The notes under the pieces were generated by a model that saw only the letters and a program-made list of their open reading frames with translations, made no database searches and was not told the origin of the DNA. Below are positions 1 through 9,211 of a stretch of 64,000 nt of DNA, piece after piece. The position numbers and the translations under genes were made by a program. Numbering within the stretch: the stretch's first letter is position 1; each line of letters starts with the position of its first letter. Source of the stretch: Siphonobacter sp. SORGH_AS_0500 (GTDB lineage: Bacteria; Bacteroidota; Bacteroidia; Cytophagales; Spirosomataceae); the NCBI RefSeq assembly GCF_002838835.1, contig NZ_NHPP01000001.1:186001-250000 (forward strand), given 5' to 3'.

Positions 1-256
1 ATTTTGTTTACATGAATAATAATGGAGGTTTAAATATGGATCAAATATTATGTCAAAATGTAAAAAATGCAAATTTTAGGTTTTTATTTCTCATAAAAAC
101 AGAATAAAAATCTCACATTCTTATTATATACATATTTTTTATAGTTTAAGTATAACAAAATTTTAAAAATAGTATGTTTGCATATTATTCTGTATTTAGG
201 CCAATTTACAAAATATTTTAAAAATTGACTTGTGTTATCACATCCCAGATAAGTAC
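1..256. other. AT-rich non-coding left edge
   Basis: Very AT-rich sequence with no convincing reading frame: the only open frame is a low-complexity minus-strand stretch rich in Lys, Tyr, Phe and Ile. I see no RNA gene or promoter match. It lies beyond the terminator of the minus-strand ferredoxin gene. Confidence 0.5.
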
Positions 257-281
257 AAAAAAAAGACGAGCAATGCTCGTC
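257..281 (-). terminator. Rho-independent terminator of ferredoxin gene
   Basis: A GACGAGC/GCTCGTC stem with a 3-nt loop (265-281) is followed on the minus strand by a run of eight T (257-264). It lies about 80 bp past the ferredoxin stop and faces the right way. Confidence 0.8.
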
Positions 282-358
282 CTTTAAATTTTCCAAGACT
301 GTATATGAGGTCTTAACTCTGATGGTGCTTTTGGTTATCTACACCACCTATTAAAACT

Positions 359-733
<375 letters not shown>

Positions 734-753
734 CTATTTATCCAATCGGATAA

Positions 754-785
754 CAAATGTAACTAAATAAAGTTCGGGGCTCAAA
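754..785 (-). promoter_or_regulatory. Bacteroidota-type promoter of ferredoxin gene
   Basis: On the minus strand a TTTG (785-782) is followed after 20 nt by TACATTTG (761-754), an exact match to the Bacteroidota primary-sigma pattern TTTG-N19/20-TAnnTTTG. Transcription would start near 746, about 40 nt before the ferredoxin ATG at 706. Confidence 0.75.
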
Positions 786-830
786 AAAATCTGAATAATC
801 ACCCCAGCATATTATTTATAAAGGAAACTC

Positions 831-1850
831 ATGTTAGTAAACCATAGAATACAAGCTCTTTCCCAATTAGGAAACTGGCTTACAGATGAATTAAATGCGG
901 AGGAAATACAGGAATGGGCTGAATTTGCAAACCGTAAAAACGGCTGGTTTACCCCAGAATTAGTTCAGCTAAGCCTGAAAGAAATCGCTCGTAATTTTCT
1001 TACGACCGATGCTTTACAGGAATGGGCCCAGCGTTATCCCGCATTGAACGCAACGGTTTCGCCTAAAAAAATCGGACTAGTACTGGCTGGTAACCTCCCC
1101 GCCGTTGGTTTTCACGACATTTTATGCGTTCTGATTTCGGGGCATCATGCCTTTATTAAGCCTAGTTCGCAAGACGAAGTGTTGATTCGGGCTTTGTTGA
1201 AAAAGCTGGTTGACTTAGAGCCTGCCTTTGCAGAACAGATTACGTTTACCGAGTTAATGAAGGAAGTGGATGCGATGATTGCTACGGGTTCGGACAACTC
1301 GGCTCGTTATTTCCATTATTACTTCGCTAAAAAACCACACATCATTCGCAAAAACCGTACTTCGGTAGCCATTCTCACTGGAACGGAAACGACTGAAGAA
1401 CTCTTCAAGCTGGGTCAGGATATTCTGACTTATTATGGACTGGGTTGCCGTAATATTTCAAAAGCTTACGTTCCGAATGATTACGACTTTACGCCATTTT
1501 TTGAAGCCATTGCTTCGCTAGAAGCGGTAAGTAACAATCATAAATACGTTCATAATTACGATTACAACCGCTCGATTTACCTCGTCAATCGTACGCCGTT
1601 TCTTGATAATGGCTTTCTTTCGGTTACTGAAAACGAATCGCTGGTATCTCCACTTTCGGTTCTTTTCTATGAACGTTACGATAATTTGGACGCGTTAAAA
1701 TCCAAGATTCAGGCTCAACAAGAGAAAATTCAATGCATGGTGAGTAAGGATTTTCCGGGAAGCATTCCGTTTGGCACCACCCAGTCACCTCAGCTCTGGG
1801 ATTACGCCGACGGAGTGGATACCCTTCAATTCTTAACTGAACTTCAGTAA
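831..1850 (+). CDS. Acyl-CoA reductase, LuxC-like
   Basis: Protein of 339 residues of the LuxC-like acyl-CoA reductase family, which reduces acyl-CoA or acyl-enzyme thioesters to aldehydes with NAD(P)H. The aldehyde-dehydrogenase-like dinucleotide-binding region is seen around residues 82-105 (IGLVLAGNLPAVGFHDI), followed by KPSSQDEVLIRAL, the segment that places the nicotinamide cofactor. There is no signal peptide or membrane segment, so it is cytosolic. No luxD/luxE partners are present; in Bacteroidota this gene usually stands alone and its substrate is not established. A purine-rich AAAGGAAAC lies 5-13 nt before the ATG. A strong hairpin follows immediately after the stop. Confidence 0.85.
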   Translation: MLVNHRIQALSQLGNWLTDELNAEEIQEWAEFANRKNGWFTPELVQLSLKEIARNFLTTDALQEWAQRYPALNATVSPKKIGLVLAGNLPAVGFHDILCVLISGHHAFIKPSSQDEVLIRALLKKLVDLEPAFAEQITFTELMKEVDAMIATGSDNSARYFHYYFAKKPHIIRKNRTSVAILTGTETTEELFKLGQDILTYYGLGCRNISKAYVPNDYDFTPFFEAIASLEAVSNNHKYVHNYDYNRSIYLVNRTPFLDNGFLSVTENESLVSPLSVLFYERYDNLDALKSKIQAQQEKIQCMVSKDFPGSIPFGTTQSPQLWDYADGVDTLQFLTELQ

Positions 1851-1885
1851 TATGAAAGGCCGGAATCAAATTCCGGCCTTTCATA
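1851..1885. terminator. Bidirectional terminator, 16-bp stem
   Basis: A perfect 16-bp inverted repeat (1851-1866 with 1870-1885) with a CAA loop and GGCCGGAAT core. It sits exactly between the convergent acyl-CoA reductase stop (1850) and the frame-corrected monooxygenase stop (1887), so it serves both genes. Confidence 0.85.
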
Positions 1886-1886
1886 A

Positions 1887-3034
1887 TCATGCCTGACTAA
1901 ACATTTCCAGCATTCGACTCAACCCATCTGGAGCGTGCATGGATTCGGTTTGCTCCAAGGTGGTCTGTGCCATTTCTCCGGCCCTTCGACACATATTCTT
2001 TTCATAAAACGCAAGGGCGACTGCGTATCCTGAAAATCTTCGTTAGTTAGGGCATGGGCTAATTCCAGAGCGTCAAGCATGGCCATATTCACGCCTTCGC
2101 CCGCATACGGCGGCATGAGGTGAGCGGCATCACCCAGCATGGTTACATTGGATAACGCTTCCCATTGCTGGTCAGGCGGCATGCAGTATTGGGGTCTAGG
2201 GATGAACGTAGATTCAGCCTTTTCAAATAGCTCCGTCCACAGTGGATTCCAGTCTGCAAATGCAGTATTAAACCAGTTGAGTACTTCCCGTTTATTCGTG
2301 AAATCAATTCCACTAGTTTTATACCAGAATTCATCGGTCTTACAGCCGGTATAAAATACTACACTCCCGTCACCTTTAGAGCTAACAATCAATGTTTTGG
2401 AATCACCCAACGCAAAAATTTTACCGCCCTGAAGTAACTCGTGAAGGACCGGAATCGTCGTTTCTGACTGATAAACGGCTCCTTCAACAATTGTTATTCC
2501 AGCATAAAATGGACGAATGGGGGTAATGAGCGGACGGATTTTTGAATTCGCACCATCGGCCGCAATCACAACATCGGCATAGGCCATAGCACCGTTATGA
2601 AACTGCAAGTTCCAGCCATTCCCTTCGGGACTCATGGCTTTGAAATGACTATCCCAACTAAGGGTTCCAGGCATTAACGAATCCAGCAAAATTTTACGCA
2701 GCGGTCCCCGGTCAATTTCAGGGCGGAAGAGCTCTTCACGGTCATTGACAGCTTCGTCCATGAGAATGGTTGCATTTTTATCGACGATCCGCATATGATC
2801 GGCACCAGGACGATAGTTAGCTTTAAAGGCTGCGGTTAATCCGGCTTCTTCCAATGCTTTCAATCCCGACTCCTGGTGTAAATCCAGGGTAGCTCCCTGC
2901 ACCCGAACGTGCTCATTTTCGTCTCGTTCATAGACGTTAACCCTTACCCCCTTTATTTGTAAAAGTCGGGCTAGCGTTAACCCACCGGGACCGCCACCGA
3001 TGATGGCAATAGTTTTGTTTTGTATTGAATCCAT
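1887..3034 (-). CDS. FAD-dependent monooxygenase (TetX/PHBH-type), C-terminal frameshift
   Basis: Flavoprotein aromatic hydroxylase-type monooxygenase. Residues 10-26 hold the Rossmann motif GGGPGGL; the second FAD motif GDAAHLMPPYAGEG lies near residue 300, with the GEGVNMA extension usual in TetX-like enzymes. As given, the frame ends at 1919 after an unnatural tail rich in Pro and Trp. Adding one G to the GGG at 2015-2017 (C on the coding strand) yields LAFYEKNMC... and a normal helical end with stop at 1887, for 382 residues, close to TetX (388). It follows a tetR gene by 20 bp and is likely controlled by it, which suggests detoxification of a small aromatic or drug-like compound. Actual tetracycline resistance is not implied. 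Confidence 0.82.
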
Positions 3035-3054
3035 GGCTTTTTATTAGGTATGCG

Positions 3055-3660
3055 TTAATCGTTAGGTATCCTCATGCCTTTGATAACCGACTGGCAACTT
3101 TGAATGATCCTCTCCTCATTAATAATCTGTTGAGGACGGTTCAGGTGTTCAAAGTATTCATTAACAAGCTCCAAGACTGGAGCAAATAGCAAGGCTCGCT
3201 GCACTTCAAAAGGTAGATTAACGATCATTCCTTCCTGGGTATGACGCTTGAGAAAGCGATGCACCGGAGCGAAAAACTGGCCTTCTTTAATATTCTTTTC
3301 CTGAAAGGATTGATTCAATAAGGGCGACGATTTACCGTATTGCATCAACACAAAAGCTGAACGATTGGCCACGAAGTAGTGAAAGACATTAAGCCATATC
3401 TTCTGTACGCCTTCGGCAAAACCCATCGCTTCGTTAAAGTCCTGTAATACCGCAGCTTCGTAAGATCCTATTACTTCATCAATGAAGAGTTTTACCAGTA
3501 AATCTTCTTTATTCTCGTACTTGAGGTAAATCGTTCGCGGCGAAATATTGGCCTCTTTCGCTAATTTCTGCATGCTAAGATTTTCCAGTCCTTCCTCCGC
3601 AATGATTCGCATGGCCGTTGTACGAATCGCTTCCTCCTTCTCAATATTCTTAGGTCTCAT
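3055..3660 (-). CDS. TetR/AcrR family transcriptional regulator
   Basis: Regulator of 201 residues. The N-terminal 60 residues form the TetR helix-turn-helix (EEAIRTTAMRIIAEEGLENL, then ANISPRTIYLKYENKEDLL); the rest is a helical ligand-binding and dimerisation domain that I cannot assign to a ligand. It is the first gene of a two-gene unit with the FAD monooxygenase 20 bp downstream, a common arrangement in which the repressor senses the substrate of the enzyme it controls. Its own promoter overlaps a 20-bp inverted repeat, which fits autorepression. Confidence 0.92.
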   Translation of the reverse strand: MRPKNIEKEEAIRTTAMRIIAEEGLENLSMQKLAKEANISPRTIYLKYENKEDLLVKLFIDEVIGSYEAAVLQDFNEAMGFAEGVQKIWLNVFHYFVANRSAFVLMQYGKSSPLLNQSFQEKNIKEGQFFAPVHRFLKRHTQEGMIVNLPFEVQRALLFAPVLELVNEYFEHLNRPQQIINEERIIQSCQSVIKGMRIPND

Positions 3661-3683
3661 CGTCTAGATCGTTATAGATACTT

Positions 3684-3706
3684 CAAAAGTAAATAAACGT
3701 TTACTT
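3684..3706 (-). promoter_or_regulatory. tetR promoter -7 element with overlapping operator-like palindrome
   Basis: On the minus strand TACTTTTG (3691-3684) is a perfect TAnnTTTG -7 element 24 nt before the tetR ATG. Overlapping it upstream is AAGTAAA-N6-TTTACTT (3687-3706), a 20-bp inverted repeat of the size TetR dimers bind, with a nested palindrome TAAACGTTTA. No good -33 TTG is seen, which would fit a regulated promoter. Confidence 0.6.
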
Positions 3707-3740
3707 ATTAAATAGTTTTTTAAAAATTAATTCATAAAAA

Positions 3741-3768
3741 AAGGCTTATCAGTACGATAAGCCTTTGA
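3741..3768 (-). terminator. Terminator after DUF5686 gene
   Basis: AAGGCTTATC (3741-3750) pairs with GATAAGCCTT (3756-3765) around a 5-nt loop; on the minus strand it is followed by seven T. It ends transcription of the DUF5686 gene and separates it from the tetR unit. Confidence 0.8.
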
Positions 3769-3789
3769 CAATCAATAAAGATAAATTTC

Positions 3790-6359
3790 TTAAAATGCGG
3801 ACCGGATTCGGAAGCCCATCCCTTGAAATCGATTACTCTGAAAATTGCTGATGACCTCCGCTCCTAATACTTTCAGGATGCCTTCAAAGCCATACCCTAC
3901 TTCCAGATGCCCTACATTGTTCGTTTTAAGATAATTAACGAACACATTTTCCCGAATTCCGTAAAGTCTGACGGGAGTAATCTGAGTTAACAAAACTTAC
4001 GGAAGTTATAACTTCCGTGGGCCTGCAAGTACCCCGATGCAGTACTGTATGAGTAATAAGGAAGCATTCTGAAATTCATCAGCCCCGGACTTTGGAAGAT
4101 CGTTTCATTGCCATTAAAGTGCTTGAAATCCATGAAATACGTGGGACCCTTGATAAAACCTCCCGCTTGCACTGCGTAACTAAAGGAATTCCGAAAGAGC
4201 GTTACTTCATCCCGAACCCCTAATTCTACCGAACTAAAAACCCGGCTGCCCGCAACTCCCAAGGTATAATTTCCGGTAAATTCCGGCGAACGATTATTGA
4301 TTACATACCGGCGGCCATTCACTATGGCAGCTTTGGCAAAAGGCCGATACGATAGCCCAGCCCTAACAATAGCGGCACGGTTTGAGCCGAAATTGGCCTG
4401 ATTAGGGAATTTAACATCATCAGGATTGTTGGGGGTAAACTCAACCTCCGGGCGGTTAATCCAGCCTTTGCTCACCCTATTTTGCAGCAAATAGCGATCC
4501 TCTAACGCCATACTAAACGATGCTCGCAGACGGTTTCCCAGTTGCTGCGTCACATTCCCTTCAACGTATGCTTTTTCGTATAATTTAATCAGGTTTCGTT
4601 CTCTAAATAGGGTATAATAGGTATTCAAGTTTTCAGGGATCGGATTGGCAGGATTGAACTGAAAAACATTCCGTCCGGCCTGAAGGGTCACGCTGGTTCG
4701 TTCCTTGGAAAATCCGGTAGTTAACCCACCATTCAGGCGGTTGCGGGCAAACGAATAGCGTCCATCCAGAGCTATGTGCCAGCGAGCTGTTCTCGATAAT
4801 CGCTCGGTGTAAGCCAATCGGGTTTTTAATACATAACCTTCCACGGAATTAAAGAAATCAAACTTGGTAAGGTTCATAATCGGTGATTCAAACGTCAACG
4901 ATTGACGATACCACTCCCCTTCCTTCCGTTGGCCGTAATTATAAGTATGCCCGGCAATCAGATGCCCCAGTTTAAACGCCGGTAAGTTTCGGATCGAGTC
5001 TTTCCGAATTTTGGCCTCATTGGCTTTATACAAGCTATCGGCTCGCTGGTAACCCTGCGTTTCCAGGGCGGTTAAAGGCACCTGACGCTCGCCTTCCCAG
5101 AAAGTACTGGGCTGTTTTCGAGCCAGCGAATCCACCTGAAAGCTCCAGTTACGAGTAATGGTCACATCTTCTCCCTGTTTTTTACGTTCTTTCCGTTCCT
5201 CTTTCTCCATTTGATCCACCATTTTCCGCAATTGCTTCCGGGTGGCCTGAGCGGGAACGGTTTTGATGTCCGCAGGTTTACGGAGGGATGCCGCCAGTTC
5301 CTTATCTATTTTTTCATCCACTACTTCCGGCACCTGATGATATTTCGGATTCACCTTAAGCTGGTAATTGCGAACGGAGGTCACGTAACGGGTTTCGCCT
5401 TTGGCTCCGAAGATGCTGATTTTAGCATTCGTCTCCAGTTGTACGGGCATCCAGACATTCTCGAAAGGTGAAAACAATTGGCGTATACTGTATTGTATTC
5501 CGTTTTCATCCTGAAATGTGAAGGACAAGCTGTGGATGCTCCAGCTTCCTTCAATAAGGTTGATGGTACCATCCAGAACGTTAATACCCTTACTGCGAGG
5601 GGTTACCTTGATGCGATTCACCGTCAGACCGCGATCCGTGAAAAATCCGAGGTATTCGAATTTGTAGTAACCAAAAGATCGGGGCGATAAAGGCGAGACA
5701 ATGTCCCCGAGGTTGGGATTGTAAAAACTTAGCCGGGCGAAGTTGATAGAAGGATTAGCCCCCGGCGGCAGATTCGAACGAATCGATCTTACCTTTTCTG
5801 TTACCTGATTGGGCTGTCGAAATTCGATGTCGTTAATGGATTCCAGTACGTACATCGTACCGACCTGTAGGTTTGACTTTTTCAGAGCGTCTTCGAAAAG
5901 AAACGGGACTTTTTCAATTCTGAAATTTCCCTTTACATAAGTCCGGGCCGACCAGGTATCTACCTCCAACTGATGATAACGAGCCGTGGCGATGGCCTTT
6001 CGCATGATGGTATAAGCAGGGTCTTCCTTACTTTTGCCAACCCGAATTTCAGCGAGTCGAACGGCTACCTGCTCCAGAGCCACGTCCAGCGTCAGAAAGC
6101 CTTCCTTTACTTCAACCTGGCGAACTTCGGTCTGGTGATTCAGGTATTGAAACTGAAGCTCGTATGTTCCGGGTTGTAATTTAATTTCATAACGACCCTC
6201 TTCATTGGTTATCGTTCCGGTCTGCGTTCCTTTTACCTGAATGGAGGCAAATGGCAACACCTCGCCGCTTTTATTTTTGACGATTCCTTTTACGCCCTGA
6301 GCGAAAGAGAAAACCGGTTGAGTTAGTAGGAAAAGAAGGAAAAGAAAACGTGCGTTCAC
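3790..6359 (-). pseudogene. DUF5686/carboxypeptidase-regulatory outer-membrane protein, frameshifted near C-terminus
   Basis: Large outer-membrane protein. A signal peptide (MNARFLFLLFLL...SFAQ) leads into a carboxypeptidase-regulatory-like beta-sandwich (about 60 residues from VKGIVKNKSGEVLPFASI), then the DUF5686 domain and a C-terminal beta-barrel. The frame breaks at the AAAA of 3992-3995: as given, the protein stops after NFRKFC, while the next frame carries on as LLTQITPVRLYGI and ends with an aromatic residue (RIRSAF), the normal barrel end. One more A (T on the coding strand) joins them into 856 residues. I prefer the GTG start at 6359, which begins a clean signal peptide; the upstream GTG at 6413 lies inside a terminator-like hairpin. 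Function of this family is unknown. Confidence 0.8.
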
Positions 6360-6391
6360 AGATACAGCGATTAGTTTCCCTAGTATATGCA

Positions 6392-6421
6392 GAAAAGTCC
6401 GGCGAAGTTGCACCGGACTTT
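6392..6421. terminator. Hairpin between esterase and DUF5686 genes
   Basis: AAAGTCCGG (6394-6402) pairs with CCGGACTTT (6413-6421) around a 10-nt loop. On the minus strand it follows the esterase stop by about 15 bp and is trailed by TTTT, so it may terminate that gene. It would then place the DUF5686 start downstream of it. Confidence 0.5.
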
Positions 6422-6435
6422 GTTTTTAACCTTTT

Positions 6436-7233
6436 TTAAAAGGATGAGGCAAAAGCCCATTTCAAAAATACGGGCATGATGGCTCCCCAGGTTTCGGGAT
6501 TATGTTGCCCCCCGGCTACTTCCTCATAGGTAAAATCAACATCGGGTTGATACCCTTTGGCTTTGAGTTCTTTCATTAAGTCGAGGGTATCGTCAATAGC
6601 GTCGATAATTCCGTTGTGATTACGGTCATCTTTTTCATCGTCCGTACCCGCCTGTAACCAGAATTTCAGCTCCGGTCTATGAGCCGATTTACGGATTTGA
6701 ACGTGCATAATCCGGTCATTTTCATCATCATATCCCTCTTCATACGCCCGACTTCGCCACCAGAGCGATCCCGAAAAGACTCCCACTTTCGAAAACACTT
6801 CCGAATGATTCCAGGCAATGTCCAAAGCAGATAAGCCCCCCAGCGAGAAGCCCGCTATGGCTCTTGCTTTCGCATCAGTTAGTAAGCGAAAACGTTCTTC
6901 CAGATAAGGTATTAACTCCTGTAAAATGAATTTCGTATGGGCCTCTGCCCGATTCCCCCGGCCTTTATAATCCGGTTGATGGGCGGTACCGTATTCGGAT
7001 AAACGTAACTCGTTGGCGTGAACACCCACGATCATCAGCGATGGAATGGCTTCCTGCTGATACAATGCTTCGACTCTTTCGGAGAGGCGAAGGCGTTCAA
7101 AGTCCTGTCCATCATTCAAAATCAACAGCGGATAAGCCTCGGTTGATTCGTCGTAATTCGGTGGTAACAAAAAAGTTAACGAAACCTGACGTTCCAGAAA
7201 CCGCGAATGAAGGGACACCGTCCGGTTCTGCAT
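6436..7233 (-). CDS. Esterase, enterochelin-esterase-like alpha/beta hydrolase
   Basis: Protein of 265 residues of the putative esterase (Esterase D / Fes-like) family. The nucleophile elbow is GFSLGG with Ser130, and the catalytic His is probably in GGQHNPETW near residue 246; acidic DENDRIMH/GTDDEKDDRNHNG stretches near 170-205 may bind metal or shape the pocket. No signal peptide is visible, so it appears cytosolic. Substrate is not predictable: members hydrolyse siderophore esters, acyl-peptides or feruloyl esters. It is divergent from another esterase (7464) across a 230-bp AT-rich gap, and a hairpin follows its stop. Confidence 0.85.
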   Translation of the reverse strand: MQNRTVSLHSRFLERQVSLTFLLPPNYDESTEAYPLLILNDGQDFERLRLSERVEALYQQEAIPSLMIVGVHANELRLSEYGTAHQPDYKGRGNRAEAHTKFILQELIPYLEERFRLLTDAKARAIAGFSLGGLSALDIAWNHSEVFSKVGVFSGSLWWRSRAYEEGYDDENDRIMHVQIRKSAHRPELKFWLQAGTDDEKDDRNHNGIIDAIDDTLDLMKELKAKGYQPDVDFTYEEVAGGQHNPETWGAIMPVFLKWAFASSF

Positions 7234-7463
7234 AATGTATTCAATTAGGTGATCACCACAATAACCCTAATCAGAAGGGTAAAATAAACCTGCAAAATAA
7301 GCATGATATTCTCAGCAAATGGCATATCCCCACAAAACCAAATTAAATTTTTCTTAAAGTTAATAAATGGATAATAAATATTTATTTTCAATAAAAAATC
7401 AATAATTTATTTTGGATAATTTAAAAATGAAATGAATCTTGGGTAAAGAAATCCCTTCATCAC

Positions 7464-8168
7464 GTGAACGAACAGTACCTAACTTATTACTCCCATCACC
7501 TGAACCGTAATGTCGAAATGTTAATTTTCGGTCATTGGGGTTACCCTGTTCTGGTTTTCCCAACCACTCTGGGACGCTATTATCAGGCTAAAGATCACCA
7601 GCTTGTAGCGGCTGCCCGACCTTTGATTGAACAGGGAAAAATCAAACTCTATTGTGTTGATTCCATTGATGCTGACTCCTGGTACGGCAAACACCTGCAC
7701 CCTTCGGCCCGCGTGCACAATGCCAATCAATATTACCTCTTTCTGCACGATGAATTAGTCCCCTGGGTGCAGCGACAGTGTAATGCCCCCCGGGTAGCTG
7801 TTTCAGGCTGTAGTTTCGGGGGATATCACGCGGCTAATTTTGCGTTTAGGTATCCCTATAAAGTGTCGCATTTATTTACGATGGGGGCCGCCTTTGACAT
7901 TCGCATGTTCATGGATGGCTATTACGACAACAACGTGTATTTCAATAACCCACCCGATTATTTACCCCAATCCAACGATTCGAATTTGTGGAATATGGAT
8001 ATTGTATTAGGCACGTGTCAGGCTGATTTCTGCCGACCTGCCAATGAGCGGTTATCCAGTATCCTGTCTCATAAAAACATTCGTCACTGGCTCGATATTC
8101 GCGGGTACGGCACGCACGACTGGCCCGTTTGGCGAGACATGTTTCCACAGTATTTATCCAGAATCTAA
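7464..8168 (+). CDS. Esterase-family alpha/beta hydrolase heading the amidoligase cluster
   Basis: Protein of 234 residues with GTG start. The nucleophile elbow GCSFGG places Ser117, and the C-terminal GYGTHDWPVW holds the probable catalytic His near 218. It lacks a signal peptide. It is the first of five co-directional, closely spaced genes (23 bp to the ATP-grasp gene) that include two ligases and a glutamine amidotransferase, so it may cleave or transfer the product or a precursor of that pathway. The family is annotated only as putative esterase; no substrate can be read from the sequence. Confidence 0.85.
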   Translation: MNEQYLTYYSHHLNRNVEMLIFGHWGYPVLVFPTTLGRYYQAKDHQLVAAARPLIEQGKIKLYCVDSIDADSWYGKHLHPSARVHNANQYYLFLHDELVPWVQRQCNAPRVAVSGCSFGGYHAANFAFRYPYKVSHLFTMGAAFDIRMFMDGYYDNNVYFNNPPDYLPQSNDSNLWNMDIVLGTCQADFCRPANERLSSILSHKNIRHWLDIRGYGTHDWPVWRDMFPQYLSRI

Positions 8169-8191
8169 TCATCTGCAACTACTTCTATACG

Positions 8192-9196
8192 ATGAAAAAA
8201 ATTGGCATTCTTCACGGCATGGAAAACACCTTCCCAGCCGCTTTTGTCGAACGTATCAATCAAAAAGCCCCCGAGGGAATCATTGCCGAACCGGTAAGCA
8301 TCAGCAAAGTAGTACAGGGCGAAGCAACCGATTACGCCGTTATCATTGACCGCATTTCTCAGGACGTTCCTTTTTACCGGGCTTATCTGAAGAACGCCGC
8401 TATCAACGGGACAATCGTCATTAATAACCCCTTCTGGTGGAGTGCGGATGAGAAATTTTTTAACAATGCCGTAGCCACAAAAGTAGGAGTTCCGGTTCCT
8501 AATACGGTTCTGTTACCTTCTAAAGCTCGTCCCGACGATACACAGGAAACGTCTTTCCGTAACCTGGCCATGATGCCCTGGGATGAAATCTATGAGTACA
8601 TCGGCTTTCCCGCGTTCATGAAACCACATTCAGGAGGGGGCTGGAAGAGTGTCTACAAAGTGGATACCAAAGAAGAGCTTTTCAAAGCTTACGATGAAAC
8701 GGGTCAATTGGTCATGTTACTTCAGGAAGCCGTTGATTTTCAATCGTATTACCGTTGTTACTGCATCGGCGGCAAGCACGTTCGGGTGATGCCTTATGAA
8801 CCTCGGAATCCGCATCATTTACGTTACGTAGCAAGTTTTAACGATAGTCCTGAGTTAATCAAGCTCATGGAAGATTACGTGCTACGGCTGAATAAAGCTC
8901 TGGGTTATGACTTTAATACGGTAGAATTCGCCGTTCGGGATGGCATTCCTCTCGCCATCGACTTTGGTAACCCCGCTCCTGACGCTGATTATAACTCCGT
9001 TGGTGCTGAAAATTTTGAATGGGTTGTAGAAACGGCGGCAAATTTCGCCATTGAAAAGGCCCGCGAATTTGAACCCGGCAAACTCAACCTGACCTGGGGC
9101 GATTTCGCTAAAACGGCCACTGCAAACGGTAACATCAGCGAATTGTTAGAGCAGTACGCTCCGGCTAAGCCAGTTAAAAAATCCCGGAAGAAATAA
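8192..9196 (+). CDS. ATP-grasp domain ligase
   Basis: Protein of 334 residues of the ATP-grasp superfamily, which joins a carboxylate (via acyl phosphate) to an amine, thiol or other nucleophile. Visible features are the nucleotide-binding strand-loop FPAFMKPHSGGGWKSV, the hinge strand VMLLQEAV, a conserved YYRCYCIGGKHVRVM, and the metal-binding end TVEFAV...IDFGNPAPD. I start at ATG 8192 (MKKIGILHGMEN), not at the in-frame ATG 8129, because the latter would overlap the esterase gene by 40 nt. It lies 15 bp before the GCS2 ligase. Probable amide- or peptide-bond former; substrate unknown. Confidence 0.88.
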   Translation: MKKIGILHGMENTFPAAFVERINQKAPEGIIAEPVSISKVVQGEATDYAVIIDRISQDVPFYRAYLKNAAINGTIVINNPFWWSADEKFFNNAVATKVGVPVPNTVLLPSKARPDDTQETSFRNLAMMPWDEIYEYIGFPAFMKPHSGGGWKSVYKVDTKEELFKAYDETGQLVMLLQEAVDFQSYYRCYCIGGKHVRVMPYEPRNPHHLRYVASFNDSPELIKLMEDYVLRLNKALGYDFNTVEFAVRDGIPLAIDFGNPAPDADYNSVGAENFEWVVETAANFAIEKAREFEPGKLNLTWGDFAKTATANGNISELLEQYAPAKPVKKSRKK

Positions 9197-9211
9197 CTGA
9201 ACGTACGATCT

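Noticed and set aside
84..296. A 70-codon minus-strand frame at the left edge
   Set aside because: Low-complexity AT-rich composition and overlap with the ferredoxin terminator.
1919..3034. TetX-type tetracycline resistance
   Set aside because: The FAD motifs are shared by many aromatic monooxygenases; nothing in the sequence shows tetracycline as substrate.
3987..3995. Programmed ribosomal frameshifting as an explanation of split genes
   Set aside because: The breaks occur in unrelated genes, at short runs without slippery heptamers or following structures, and all have the same sign. Base loss is simpler.
6360..6413. Upstream GTG start of the DUF5686 protein
   Set aside because: It lies in a hairpin after the esterase gene and adds residues before a complete signal peptide.
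8129..8191. Extended start of the ATP-grasp protein
   Set aside because: The extra 21 residues overlap the esterase gene and do not resemble the family start; ATG 8192 is better.
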